Source of the DNA: Agromyces sp. SYSU T00194
GTDB lineage: Bacteria; Actinomycetota; Actinomycetes; Actinomycetales; Microbacteriaceae
DNA: 64,000 nucleotides
NCBI RefSeq assembly: GCF_040496035.1
Contig: NZ_JBEPJZ010000001.1
Coordinates: forward strand, 2,604,001-2,668,000
Direction of reading: 5' to 3'
Under the pieces are notes generated by a model. It was given only the letters and a program-made list of their open reading frames with translations, was not told where the DNA came from and ran no database searches. Shown piece after piece: positions 18,319-26,660 of this stretch. Position numbers and translations under genes: made by a program. How positions within the stretch are numbered: the stretch's first letter is position 1; each line of letters begins with the position of its first letter.

Positions 18319-19044
18319 TCAGGCTGCGGCGGCTGCGGCGGCGCGCACGCGTGCGACGGCGTCGGCGGCATCGCCGTGCCAGGGGGCGCCGTGGCCGGGC
18401 AGCACCCATTCGGCGCCCGTGGCGGCGATCGCGTCGAGCGAGTCCAGCGCCAGCGCCGGGTCGTCGGTGAACGGCGCCGGGCCAGGGCCGGTCGTGCCCG
18501 TGAGCACGTGCCGCGTCGTGAGCGCGTCGCCGACGCAGACCGCGCCGACGGTCGGCAGGTGCACGGCGATGCTGCCGGGGGAGTGGCCGGGCGCGCCGAT
18601 CACCCGAGGGCCGCCGGGAAGGTCGAGCGCCTGTCCGTCGGCGACGGTCGTCACCTCGGCCGGGTACGTGGTCTTCAGGCCAGCGTGAGTCATGGCGTAG
18701 CCGAGGAACCGTGCGACCGGCCCGACGCGCATGCGGCCCCAGGCGACGGGCGGCGGCTTCTCGGTGCCGCGTGCCCGCGCGGCATCCGCCTCGTGCACGT
18801 GGATGGGTACTCCGTGGTCGCGGCGCAGGCGCTCGGCCATGCCGATGTGGTCGGAGTCGCCGTGGGTGAGCACGACGCCGCGCAGGTCGTCGAGTGAGCG
18901 GCCCATGGCGTCGAGCTCGGCGAGCAGGTCGTCCCACTGGCCGGCGAGGCCGGTGTCGATCATCGTGACGCCGGAGTCGTCGGCGACGAGGTAGGACGCG
19001 ACGATGTCGTTGCCGACACGGTGCAGGTTCGTGGTGAGTTTCAT
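18319..19044 (-). CDS. MBL-fold metallo-hydrolase
   Basis: 241 aa. The metal-binding motifs are in order: LTHGDSDHIG (HxxxDH variant, residues about 60-69), GHSPGSIAVH, the bridging Asp in VCVGDALTTRH and the final His in VLPGHGAPW. The substrate is unknown. It is divergent from a TetR gene with a well-formed palindrome in between, so its expression is probably controlled by that TetR. Confidence 0.9.
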   Translation of the reverse strand: MKLTTNLHRVGNDIVASYLVADDSGVTMIDTGLAGQWDDLLAELDAMGRSLDDLRGVVLTHGDSDHIGMAERLRRDHGVPIHVHEADAARARGTEKPPPVAWGRMRVGPVARFLGYAMTHAGLKTTYPAEVTTVADGQALDLPGGPRVIGAPGHSPGSIAVHLPTVGAVCVGDALTTRHVLTGTTGPGPAPFTDDPALALDSLDAIAATGAEWVLPGHGAPWHGDAADAVARVRAAAAAAA

Positions 19045-19067
19045 GAAGGCTACGATAGTTAGCTATG

Positions 19068-19088
19068 ATGGCTACTGTCAATAGCCAT
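19068..19088. promoter_or_regulatory. TetR operator between the MBL hydrolase and TetR genes
   Basis: ATGGCTA (19068-19074) and TAGCCAT (19082-19088) are perfect 7-bp inverted arms around a 7-nt centre. Just to the left, ATAG-TTAG-CTAT (19055-19066) and TAGC...GCTA give further related half-sites. The site lies 24 nt from the hydrolase start and covers the ATG at 19087, so it can repress both divergent genes. Confidence 0.7.
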
Positions 19089-19104
19089 GAGAGAAGGAGG
19101 CCCC

Positions 19105-19677
19105 GTGCCCACTCCCGAGCGCACGTCCACCGAGCAGGTCGTCGCCGAGGCTCGCCGCATCCTCGAGCAGCGTGGGGCCGACGGGCTCACCATGCAGGCG
19201 GTCGCTGCGGCGGTCGGCGTGAAGGCGCCTTCGTTGTACAAGCGGGTCGCCAGTCGCGACGACCTGCTGCGACTCGCGCTCGAGGCCACGGCGCTCGAGC
19301 TCGGCGATCGCGTCGACCGCGCCCTCGCCGGGGCGCCGGCTGACGCGCGTGGCGCGCTCGCCGCTGTGGCCGACGCGACTCGCTCCTACGCTGCGGAGGG
19401 CCCCGTCGCGTTCGGCCTGCTCTTCGGAGCCCTGCCGGAGGCCGCCCGCCCGCGTCCCGAGGTGCTCGCGAGTGCGAGCACGGCGGTACTCGCGCTGGGG
19501 CGCAGGCTCGCCGGGCCCAGTCACGAACTCGCGGCCGCGCGGACGATCACCGCCTGGATGACGGGGTTCGTGGGCATGCAGCGCGCGGGCGCGTTCCGGC
19601 TCGGCGGCGATGTCGAGGAGGCGTGGCGGTTCGGTGTGGAGTCGCTCGGTGCGGCGTTGGAGGCGCGGCGAGGCTGA
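19105..19677 (+). CDS. TetR-family regulator with WHG-type C-terminal domain
   Basis: 190 aa. The helix-turn-helix is EARRILEQRGADGLTMQAVA with VKAPSLYKRVASRDDLL; the C-terminal half (AWMTGFVGMQRAGAFRLGG) resembles the TetR_C_33/WHG type. The GTG at 19105 is chosen over the ATG at 19087 because AAGGAGG (19094-19100) lies 4 nt before the GTG and after the ATG; the rnj gene in this window has the same AGGAGG-CCCC-start layout. It probably controls itself and the MBL hydrolase. Confidence 0.88.
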   Translation: MPTPERTSTEQVVAEARRILEQRGADGLTMQAVAAAVGVKAPSLYKRVASRDDLLRLALEATALELGDRVDRALAGAPADARGALAAVADATRSYAAEGPVAFGLLFGALPEAARPRPEVLASASTAVLALGRRLAGPSHELAAARTITAWMTGFVGMQRAGAFRLGGDVEEAWRFGVESLGAALEARRG

Positions 19678-19850
19678 GCAGGGTTCGAGCCTCAGGCGTA
19701 CGCCGGGGTGGATCCGGGTGCCGGGTGGATGAGTTTGAGACGCATTTGAACGAGTGTGTGTATTCTCGTGACTGTCCGAGCGGCGACACCGTCACGGGCG
19801 CCTCGAACCGAATGCGACCGAGCAAGCATCGCACAGACTGGAGCGTACGC

Positions 19851-20528
19851 ATGGACGTCACCATCTCAGCAGGACCGGCCTTCGCGATGGGGACGGTGAC
19901 CGTGCCGCCCGGCGGATCGGTCCGTGTCGAGGCGGGGGCGATGGCGATGACTCGCGGCGACATCACCGTCGAGACGTCCACGCAGGGCGGGTTCTTCAAG
20001 GGCATCCGTCGTGCGCTGGGCGGCGAGAGCTTCTTCGTCAACGACTATCACTCCGGCACCGGGGGCAAGGTCGGCGTCGCGGCGACCCTCCCTGGCGACA
20101 TGGTCGTGGTCACCCTCGGCGCCACCCCGCTCCTGGTGCAGTCGGGGTCATGGAGCGCGTCCGATCCGTCGGTGGACGTGGACTCGAAGTGGGGCGGCGG
20201 GAAGTCGTTCTTCAGTGGCGAGGGACTGATCCTGCTGCGCTGCACCGGGCAGGGCGACCTGCTCCTCGCCTCCTACGGCGCGATCATCGCGACCGAGCTC
20301 ACGGCGGGCGAGACGCTCACCCTCGACACGGGGCACGTAGTCGCGTTCGATGAGACGGTGCAGTACTCGGTCCGCAAGGCCGGCAGTTGGAAGTCGACGC
20401 TGTTGGGCGGTGAGGGCCTGGTCACCGACTTCACCGGCCCCGGGCGGGTGTGGATGCAGACCCGCTCGAGCCTGGACCTGATCGGGTGGATCAAGCAGGT
20501 CAACCCGCAGCAGCGCTCCAATTCTTAG
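19851..20528 (+). CDS. AIM24 / TIGR00266-family protein
   Basis: 225 aa. A beta-rich AIM24 domain with VRVEAGAMAMTRGDITVETS near the N-terminus, GGESFFVNDYHSGTGGKVGV, LLLASYGAIIATELTAGETL and VTDFTGPGRVWMQTRS. The family is found from bacteria to mitochondria and its biochemical role is unclear. The ATG at 19851 has GGAG (19840-19843) upstream. It is followed by a CPBP protease and an unknown gene in the same direction. Codon choice is less extreme than in the surrounding core genes. Confidence 0.85.
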   Translation: MDVTISAGPAFAMGTVTVPPGGSVRVEAGAMAMTRGDITVETSTQGGFFKGIRRALGGESFFVNDYHSGTGGKVGVAATLPGDMVVVTLGATPLLVQSGSWSASDPSVDVDSKWGGGKSFFSGEGLILLRCTGQGDLLLASYGAIIATELTAGETLTLDTGHVVAFDETVQYSVRKAGSWKSTLLGGEGLVTDFTGPGRVWMQTRSSLDLIGWIKQVNPQQRSNS

Positions 20529-20583
20529 CTTCCGCGCCCCCCCCGGATCGTGAGTGTCACGGTCTCTCACTGAAGGAGAACCC

Positions 20584-21339
20584 TTGCGCGTTCAGCCCAA
20601 GCCGTGGATCGGCATCGTCGTGTTCCTCGCCTACCTCGTCGCGTTCTACGGCGTGTGGATGGCGCTCGGCATCGATTACCTGCACATCGGCGACTCCGCC
20701 GAAACGCTCCTCAAGTGGTATGTCGCCCCGCTCGCCGCTGGCGCGATCGTGCTCATCATCGCGACCTCGGTGCTCGGCTGGTGGAAGCCGGCCCTGTTCG
20801 ACAAGCAGCGCGGCGCTCGCTGGGCGATCATTCCCGGTGCCCTCCTCGCTGTGGTGGCCATCTCGGTGCTCATCGTCAAGGACACGAGCGGACTCGCGCC
20901 GATCGTGTGGATTCTGGCGATCGCCGGCAGCATCGGCGTCGGATTCGGCGAGGAGATGGCCACCCGCGGGGTCCTCCTGGTCGGGCTGCGCGCCCGATTC
21001 ACGGAGCCGCTCGTCTGGCTCATCTCGACGCTGCTGTTCATGGCGCTGCACATCCCCAACGGGTTCTTCGGGGCGGGACTGAGTGTCGTCGTCCAACTGC
21101 CGCTCACCTTCGGGGCGGGCACGATCCTTTACCTCGCCCGACGATCGACGGGGACCCTCCTCGTGCCGATGCTCATCCACGGACTGTGGGACTTCTCCAC
21201 GTTCATCGGCGTCCAGACCGCGACCTCGTCGAGCATCGGTGTGTACGGCGACGTCCTGCTGGGAATCTTCGCCGTCATCGTCGTGATCATCACGCTGCGC
21301 AAGGAGCGCGGCAAGAAGATGCCGCAGTTCGGCGCCTGA
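20584..21339 (+). CDS. CPBP-family intramembrane glutamic metalloprotease
   Basis: 251 aa with about seven hydrophobic segments. The three CPBP/ABI motifs are present: EEMATRGVLL (EExxxR), LLFMALHIPNG (FxxxH) and MLIHGLWDF (HxxxD). Members cleave membrane proteins or prenylated peptides, or act as bacteriocin immunity factors; the role here is unknown. The start is read as TTG at 20584, 5 nt after AAGGAG (20573-20578); a GTG at 20554 has no such signal. An eight-C run (20537-20544) lies in the short gap upstream. Confidence 0.85.
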   Translation: MRVQPKPWIGIVVFLAYLVAFYGVWMALGIDYLHIGDSAETLLKWYVAPLAAGAIVLIIATSVLGWWKPALFDKQRGARWAIIPGALLAVVAISVLIVKDTSGLAPIVWILAIAGSIGVGFGEEMATRGVLLVGLRARFTEPLVWLISTLLFMALHIPNGFFGAGLSVVVQLPLTFGAGTILYLARRSTGTLLVPMLIHGLWDFSTFIGVQTATSSSIGVYGDVLLGIFAVIVVIITLRKERGKKMPQFGA

Positions 21340-21458
21340 CCCACCACCGCATTCGCAGCGGGCCGGAGTGGGGAACGAACGGACCATGCGCCGAGAGGCA
21401 CGCGGCACCACGGCCCCCGCGGACGATGGCGGTGACGGTACCAAAAGGAGAGGAAGAA

Positions 21459-21899
21459 GTGTCTGGACAAGATGTCAATGTGGTCGCGCTTGCGGCGATG
21501 GGATGCACCCAGTTCGTGATGGGGCACAACAGCTCGGGCAAATGGGGAATGCTGAAGGAGGCGTTGGCGATGCGCAATGCCCTCGGTGATGTGCCTGCCG
21601 GTCCCGGTCAGGAGCTGATCCGCGCCGCGAAGGAGCAACTCTCCGGCGACGGCGACTCCGGCCCCAACATCGACGCGACGGACAAGGACCTCATGGTCTC
21701 CACTGGACGCTCGTACGTCGAGGGCGTGCTCCCGGTCCTGCGTGCCCTCCCTGAGGATGCGGCGGCCAACGTGCGTGGCTGGCTGATCGGGGTCGCTGAG
21801 CGCGTCGCTGCCGCATCGAAGGACAAGGGCGGCTCCGACAAGGTGTCACCGGAGGAGGCTGCCGCGATCGAACAGCTCCGTATCCTGCTGGCCGGATGA
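21459..21899 (+). CDS. Conserved-looking protein of unknown function
   Basis: 146 aa, predicted mostly helical, without signal peptide or membrane segment. A central variable acidic stretch (SGDGDSGPNIDATDKDL) separates two helical parts; the C-terminal SPEEAAAIEQLRILLAG looks like the end of a TerB-like helical bundle, but I cannot claim that family. GTG at 21459 is chosen because AAAAGGAGAGG lies directly upstream; an in-frame ATG at 21426 is less well placed. It is third in the AIM24-CPBP series. Confidence 0.7.
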   Translation: MSGQDVNVVALAAMGCTQFVMGHNSSGKWGMLKEALAMRNALGDVPAGPGQELIRAAKEQLSGDGDSGPNIDATDKDLMVSTGRSYVEGVLPVLRALPEDAAANVRGWLIGVAERVAAASKDKGGSDKVSPEEAAAIEQLRILLAG

Positions 21900-22045
21900 G
21901 GTCGCCGCTGCCTTTGGCGCATGGTGCAGATCTCCGGCGGGGGTCGACCCGCGCCTCCTGACCTGCACACAGGTCGAGTGGAGCGGCCGGGTGTACGGTC
22001 GAACCGGCGCCGAGCACGGTCGGCGCCGGTTCGGAGTCTGGGTCG

Positions 22046-22870
22046 ATGGGCGGAAGCGCGGATCTCGAGGCGCTGCGGCTGATCTCTGCCTTCAGCGAAG
22101 AGTTCACGCTATTGGTCGATCGTGCGTTCGGTACGAACTGGGTCGGGAACGAAGAGGTCCTCGCGCTTGTCCGCATCGCCACCGTCGACGGGTCCACCAC
22201 CCGTGAGATCGCGCAGGTGAGCGGGCTCAATCGGCGTACGCTCAGCCGCCTGGTCGGGCGCCTTCAGGATGACGGCATCGTGACGGTTGAACGGTCGCCG
22301 GCTGATGCTCGCGCGATTGCGGTGCGGTTGACGCCGTTGGGGCGTGCGCGTGTTCGCGCGTTGCCGGGTCACCTCGCCGAGCGTCTCAAGGTGTGGGCGC
22401 CGGAAGCTGCGGAGATCGTCACCAAGCTCGGCGGCGCTCGCGTGCCTGACAAGGTCGAGCCGCTCGAGCTGCTGCGCCGCATCGCGCTCGTCGGCACCGG
22501 GATCGTCGACCACATGCGCAACAGCGCGCCCGGCGGTCCGCCGCTCGGGCGGCAGAGCGTCGCCCTCGAACAGATCGCCGCGAATCCCGGCATCCGTCCT
22601 GCTCAGCTCTCACCCGCCCTCAGCACCGGTCGCGGGGGTGCGGCGTACGTCATCGATCAGCTCTGCGCCACCGGTCTCATCGTCCGGCGGCGAGGCGCCG
22701 TGCCCGGTGATGCGCGGGCCGTCGTACTCGAAGCGACACCAGAGGGGGCGCGCATCGTGCGCCAGCGCGCGGAGGCGATCGTAGCCAACCGTGCCCCGCT
22801 CGCCTCGCTCTTCAGCGACATCGCGGCATTCGGGACCGCGGCCAACGTGGCCTCCCCTCGGACCGCGTAG
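22046..22870 (+). CDS. Tandem-MarR transcriptional regulator (two wHTH domains in one chain)
   Basis: 274 aa, about twice the usual MarR length. The first winged helix (TTREIAQVSGLNRRTLSRLV then ERSPADARAIAVRLTPLG) spans about residues 45-105. A second, more diverged copy (LEQIAANPGIRPAQLSPALS then VPGDARAVVLEATPEG) spans about 170-245. The family normally forms dimers of one-domain chains; this may be a single-chain pseudo-dimer. No divergent target gene is adjacent; AIM24/CPBP genes lie upstream on the same strand. GGAG (22033-22036) precedes the ATG. Confidence 0.8.
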   Translation: MGGSADLEALRLISAFSEEFTLLVDRAFGTNWVGNEEVLALVRIATVDGSTTREIAQVSGLNRRTLSRLVGRLQDDGIVTVERSPADARAIAVRLTPLGRARVRALPGHLAERLKVWAPEAAEIVTKLGGARVPDKVEPLELLRRIALVGTGIVDHMRNSAPGGPPLGRQSVALEQIAANPGIRPAQLSPALSTGRGGAAYVIDQLCATGLIVRRRGAVPGDARAVVLEATPEGARIVRQRAEAIVANRAPLASLFSDIAAFGTAANVASPRTA

Positions 22871-23312
22871 TTCGCGGTCACGCAGATGTGTGGCGGCATC
22901 GCACACGTCGCCCCGAGCTCCGAAGTGCCCGCGGACGGGCGAGCGCCGCACACGCCCGCGATCGCGAGGCGCTGACGGCATCCCATCCACAGATTGCTCG
23001 AAGCCATCTCGATCCGCATCCTGGGGTCATTTGCTGTCGCGTGAGTGTTGAGCCTGCAGGTTTGATGAGCAGGTTTGCTGGACGGTCGACGATCCCCGCC
23101 CGCGTGGCCCGCGCCCATCGGCGTGTGCTCGCCGCTGCGCAGGTCGGATCGGGCCGCTGATGGCTGCCGATCTCGTCCCGGAGTGCGGCTCGGTGTCCGC
23201 CTCAGGCGCTGCATCGTCGCCGTCGCCACCGCGATTCTGCTGTACACGCCGCCCATGAACCGGTGCATCGCACGTTCCTGACCCGCCCGAGCGCGCCCGC
23301 GGCACAGGCGAG
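22871..23312. other. 442-nt gene-poor gap
   Basis: No gene can be supported on either strand; the open frames here have no start signals and their translations are Arg/Ser/Ala-rich shadows. The only structure seen is a 9-nt direct repeat GCAGGTTTG at 23056-23064 and 23069-23077 (period 13). The region may be the remnant of deleted genes. Confidence 0.45.
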
Positions 23313-23549
23313 CTACCGCTTCGAGCGGCCGCGGCCCCGCCATATGAGGAATGCGACGATTGTTCCGGTGGCGGCGATGGCCAACGCGGTGCAGGCGAAG
23401 ATGACGTATCGCACCTCGGTGACGGTTCCCTCGTAGGGCCGGCCGTCCGACCAGTCGAGGCTCACCCGCACGAATACGGCGGCGAGGATCCAGCTTCCGA
23501 GGGCGACTCCACACGCGCCAAGCGCTCTGCGTCGGTGCCGGTCGGTCAT
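23313..23549 (-). CDS. Small two-helix membrane protein
   Basis: 78 aa. A basic N-terminus (TDRHRRR), then hydrophobic segments at about residues 10-28 and 48-69, and a basic C-terminal tail (RGRGRSKR). Not recognised. The ATG at 23549 is chosen because the first membrane helix follows a short basic head; the longer frame upstream adds sequence without membrane or domain character. Flanked on both sides by gaps without genes. Confidence 0.55.
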   Translation of the reverse strand: MTDRHRRRALGACGVALGSWILAAVFVRVSLDWSDGRPYEGTVTEVRYVIFACTALAIAATGTIVAFLIWRGRGRSKR

Positions 23550-23908
23550 GTCGTCCGAGGCTAGTCGAGGAGTCGCCTCCAGCGTGCTCGGGCAGACGAA
23601 GAGACCTGGCAAGGCGCGGTCAACCCCAGCCGCTGCAAAGGGATCTTCGTAATCTTCCCCGTCGACCGGAACACGGGCGGAAGGTGGAGCGGTACGCAAC
23701 TGACCCGCACGAGTCGCCATGTCTCTGCCACGAATCGAGCTGAAGCGACCTGATCGAGCAGCCCCACCGCGACATCAGATTCCGCGGACTCATGCGGATT
23801 CGGTTGGCTACGGTTGCCATCGACGCGATTTCAGATCCCTTCGTCTCCCCACTGGTCCGGGAACACGTCGAGATCGCCGGTGACGCGCTCTGATGACGCG
23901 GCGCGTGG
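23550..23908. other. 359-nt gap between the small membrane protein and a CPBP gene
   Basis: No convincing gene. A 33-codon frame on the + strand at about 23792-23893 (MRIRLATVAIDAISDPF...) looks more protein-like than the rest but has no ribosome-binding site, and could be the remnant of a lost gene. Base composition is less GC-rich than in the core regions. Confidence 0.4.
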
Positions 23909-24745
23909 TCAACCGGAGGCGGCTTCGCCGCCGGACTCGCCCTGCCGGCGCAAGCGTCGCGGACCCCAGACGATGACGATGACCACGGCGAACGCGAGCT
24001 GCACCAGGAATCCGGTCCATCGGCCCTGGTCGGTGGTCCAGGTCGGCACGGCGGCGCCGACGACGTTCGCGACGGTGTGGAAGAGGATCGCGACCGACAC
24101 GGCGCCGCGGGTGTTGGCGAACAGCCAGGTGTAGAACACGGCGAGCACCATCTGCTGGAGGATGAACTGGGAGATCGGGATGTTCTCCTGCACCGTGCCG
24201 GTGATGAAGTGCAGGGGCAGGTGCCACAGGCCCCACACGGCTCCGAGCACGAGGCTCGCGCCGAGCGCGCCCAGTCGGTCGATCAGCGGCTGCAGCGCGT
24301 AGCCCCGCCAGCCGTACTCCTCGGGAGCGGCGTTCATCACCAGGATGAACAGCCCCATGGGAACGATCGCGACCGCCGACAGGCCGTACTCCCACGCGAT
24401 CGGCTGCCCCGTGAGGAGCATGACCCCGACCGTGACCGCCGCGGTCGCGGGGGCGAGCAGCAGTGTCGGCACGAGCCAGCGCTTGTCGAAGTCGAAGCTC
24501 CAGCCGCGCTTGAGGAGCGTCATGATCGCGCGGCGGCCGCCGCTCCGGCGCAGCATCACGAGCGCCGCGATGAACGGTCCGAACGGGCCGACGATCCCGA
24601 GGATGCCGACTGAGTCGGGCAGGTCGACCGCCCCGGCGGAGTCCAGCACGGTCGGGAGCCACGCGAGCCACGAGATCGCGAAGGACAGGACGAAGAACCA
24701 CACCACGTGCCGGACGGGCACTGGCGGCAGTGGGGATGCGGTCAT
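23909..24745 (-). CDS. CPBP-family intramembrane metalloprotease, second copy
   Basis: 278 aa with seven to eight hydrophobic segments. Motifs: APEEYGWRGYALQPL (EExxxR), VWGLWHLPLHF (WxxxH) and ILFHTVANVV (HxxxN). It is not closely similar to the CPBP protein at 20584-21339, so a recent duplication is unlikely. GAAGGAG lies about 10 nt upstream of the ATG at 24745. The start overlaps the stop of a 46-codon upstream frame (ATGA), which suggests coupling; see that entry. Confidence 0.88.
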   Translation of the reverse strand: MTASPLPPVPVRHVVWFFVLSFAISWLAWLPTVLDSAGAVDLPDSVGILGIVGPFGPFIAALVMLRRSGGRRAIMTLLKRGWSFDFDKRWLVPTLLLAPATAAVTVGVMLLTGQPIAWEYGLSAVAIVPMGLFILVMNAAPEEYGWRGYALQPLIDRLGALGASLVLGAVWGLWHLPLHFITGTVQENIPISQFILQQMVLAVFYTWLFANTRGAVSVAILFHTVANVVGAAVPTWTTDQGRWTGFLVQLAFAVVIVIVWGPRRLRRQGESGGEAASG

Positions 24746-24882
24746 GCGGCGGTGTCTCCTTCGCCCTCGGTGGAGGGGGCCGTCGTGTTCGTCTGGCCGT
24801 TCAGCCTCGCGAGCCATCCGACGATGTGCGTGTCGACCTGAGGATCGATCGGGTTACGGGCCCGCCTCTCATAGTGCTGCAC
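24742..24882 (-). CDS. Possible 46-residue peptide gene coupled to the CPBP protease
   Basis: Read leftwards from a GTG at 24882, the frame runs 46 codons and ends with TGA overlapping the CPBP ATG by 4 nt. The product begins VQHYERRARNPIDPQ and continues DTHIVGWLARLNGQT before a Thr/Glu/Gly-rich tail. No ribosome-binding site is visible before the GTG, and no family is recognised. Support comes from the ATGA coupling and from CPBP proteases often being paired with small peptides; it may be only a leader frame. Confidence 0.35.
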   Translation of the reverse strand: MQHYERRARNPIDPQVDTHIVGWLARLNGQTNTTAPSTEGEGDTAA

Positions 24883-24949
24883 GTTCGCGGCGGGTGCAGG
24901 CTCGGCGCGCAGGATGGTCGACCCCCGTCGGGGCGGTGCGGGACCCGAC

Positions 24950-25002
24950 TTGCCACTTCAGTTAACGGTCGCTAACCTGAATTCGAGTTAGCGATCGCTA
25001 AC
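24950..25002 (+). promoter_or_regulatory. Promoter with twin palindromic TetR-type operators
   Basis: A perfect 16-bp palindrome GTTAGCGATCGCTAAC (24987-25002) and an imperfect copy GTTAACGGTCGCTAAC (24961-24976) have centres 26 bp apart. A -35-like TTGCCA (24950-24955) and a weak -10 TAACCT (24973-24978), 17 bp apart, place the first copy in the spacer and the second at or after the transcription start. The pair lies ahead of the acyl-CoA catabolic operon and also upstream of the leftward peptide/CPBP genes. No regulator gene is adjacent. Confidence 0.7.
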
Positions 25003-25047
25003 CGAAGTGCGCGCGAGCGCGCGAACGCCATCGACGGAGAGGCGGGC

Positions 25048-26655
25048 ATGGCCACCCTGACGAGCACGCTCGACGCGGCATCCGACCAGGCGCTCGCCAC
25101 CGCACGCGCCCACACCGCGCTCGCCGACGACCTGCGCGCCAGGCTCGACCGCGTCGCGCGAGGCGGACCCGACAGCTCGCGCGACCGCCACGTCGCCCGC
25201 GGCAAGCTGCTCCCGCGCGACCGCGTCGACCACCTGCTCGATACGGGCAGCCCGTTCCTCGAGGTCGCGCCGCTCGCCGCCGACGGGCTCTACGACGAGG
25301 ACACGCCCGCCGCGGGCGTCATCGCGGGCATCGGCCTCGTGCACGGCCGGCACGTCATGGTCGTGTGCAACGATCCGACGGTGAAGGGCGGCACGTACTT
25401 CCCGTTGACCGTGAAGAAGCACCTGCGCGCGCAGGAGATCGCCCTCGAGAACCGCCTGCCCTGCATCTACCTGGTCGACTCGGGCGGGGCGTTCCTGCCG
25501 ATGCAGGACGAGGTCTTCCCCGACCGCGACCACTTCGGCCGCATCTTCCACAACCAGGCGCGCATGTCCGCCGCAGGCATCCCGCAGATCGCCGCGGTGC
25601 TCGGCTCGTGCACCGCCGGCGGCGCCTACGTGCCGGCGATGAGCGACGAGACCGTGATCGTGCGCGACCAGGGCACCATCTTCCTCGGCGGCCCGCCGCT
25701 CGTGAAGGCCGCCATCGGCGAGGTCGTCACGGCCGAGGAGCTCGGCGGCGGCGAGCTGCACGCGCGCACCTCGGGCGTCGCCGACCACCTCGCCGAGAAC
25801 GACGAGCACGCCCTGGCGATCGTGCGCGACATCGTCGCGACCCTGCCGCCGCCCGCCGCACCGGCGTGGAGCGTCGGCCCGTCGCATCCGCCCGCCCTCG
25901 ACGAGGGCGAGCTCACCGCGGCCGTGCCCGTCGACGTGCAGCAGCCCTACGACGTACGCGAGGTGATCGCGCGGCTGGTCGACGACAGCGACCTCCACGA
26001 GTTCAAGCGCGAGTACGGCGACACGCTGGTCACCGGGTTCGCGCGCATCCACGGTCACCCGGTCGGCATCGTCGCGAACAACGGCGTGCTGTTCAGCGAG
26101 TCGGCCATGAAGGGCGCGCACTTCATCGAGCTGTGCGACCAGCGGGGTGTCCCGCTCGTGTTCCTCCAGAACATCTCGGGGTTCATGGTCGGCACCGACG
26201 CCGAGGCCGGCGGCATCGCCAAGCACGGCGCGAAGATGGTCACCGCGGTCGCAACGACCCGCGTGCCGAAGCTCACGGTCGTGATCGGCGGGTCGTTCGG
26301 CGCCGGCAACTACTCGATGTGCGGGCGGGCGTACTCGCCGCGGTTCCTCTGGATGTGGCCGAACGCGCGCATCTCGGTGATGGGCGGCGAGCAGGCGGCA
26401 TCCGTGCTCGCGACCGTCAAGCGCGACCAGCTCGAGGGCCGCGGCGAGCAGTGGTCCGACGCCGACGAGGCCGCCTTCCGCGCCCCCGTGCGCGAGCGCT
26501 ACGAGACGCAGGGCAGTCCGTACTACGCCAGCGCGCGGCTGTGGGACGACGGCGTCATCGACCCGCGCGACACCCGCACCGTGCTCGGCCTCGCCCTCGA
26601 CGTCTGCAGCCGCACGCCGCTGCCCGAGCCCGGCTTCGGCCTGTTCCGGATGTGA
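25048..26655 (+). CDS. Acyl-CoA carboxylase beta (carboxyltransferase) subunit, methylcrotonyl-CoA type
   Basis: 535 aa. Two crotonase-like carboxyltransferase halves: the first with [16 protein letters not shown] and [16 protein letters not shown], the second with [18 protein letters not shown] sequence ([12 protein letters not shown]) and [18 protein letters not shown]. This pattern is that of methylcrotonyl-CoA carboxylase beta subunits; geranyl- or propionyl-CoA carboxylases are alternatives. The following genes (biotin carboxylase, acyl-CoA dehydrogenase, MaoC, CitE-like) fit leucine/isovalerate catabolism. The gene starts 45 nt after the second operator. Confidence 0.92.
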   Translation: MATLTSTLDAASDQALATARAHTALADDLRARLDRVARGGPDSSRDRHVARGKLLPRDRVDHLLDTGSPFLEVAPLAADGLYDEDTPAAGVIAGIGLVHGRHVMVVCNDPTVKGGTYFPLTVKKHLRAQEIALENRLPCIYLVDSGGAFLPMQDEVFPDRDHFGRIFHNQARMSAAGIPQIAAVLGSCTAGGAYVPAMSDETVIVRDQGTIFLGGPPLVKAAIGEVVTAEELGGGELHARTSGVADHLAENDEHALAIVRDIVATLPPPAAPAWSVGPSHPPALDEGELTAAVPVDVQQPYDVREVIARLVDDSDLHEFKREYGDTLVTGFARIHGHPVGIVANNGVLFSESAMKGAHFIELCDQRGVPLVFLQNISGFMVGTDAEAGGIAKHGAKMVTAVATTRVPKLTVVIGGSFGAGNYSMCGRAYSPRFLWMWPNARISVMGGEQAASVLATVKRDQLEGRGEQWSDADEAAFRAPVRERYETQGSPYYASARLWDDGVIDPRDTRTVLGLALDVCSRTPLPEPGFGLFRM

Positions 26656-26660
26656 CCCCG

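Noticed and set aside
20537..20544. Run of eight C residues, possible phase-variation tract
   Set aside because: It lies between genes, outside any promoter core I can place, and could be a sequencing artefact; nothing ties it to switching.
22657..23514. A minus-strand frame spanning the 22.9-23.3 kb gap
   Set aside because: It overlaps the MarR-like gene heavily, has no ribosome-binding site and its sequence is Arg/Ser/Pro-rich.
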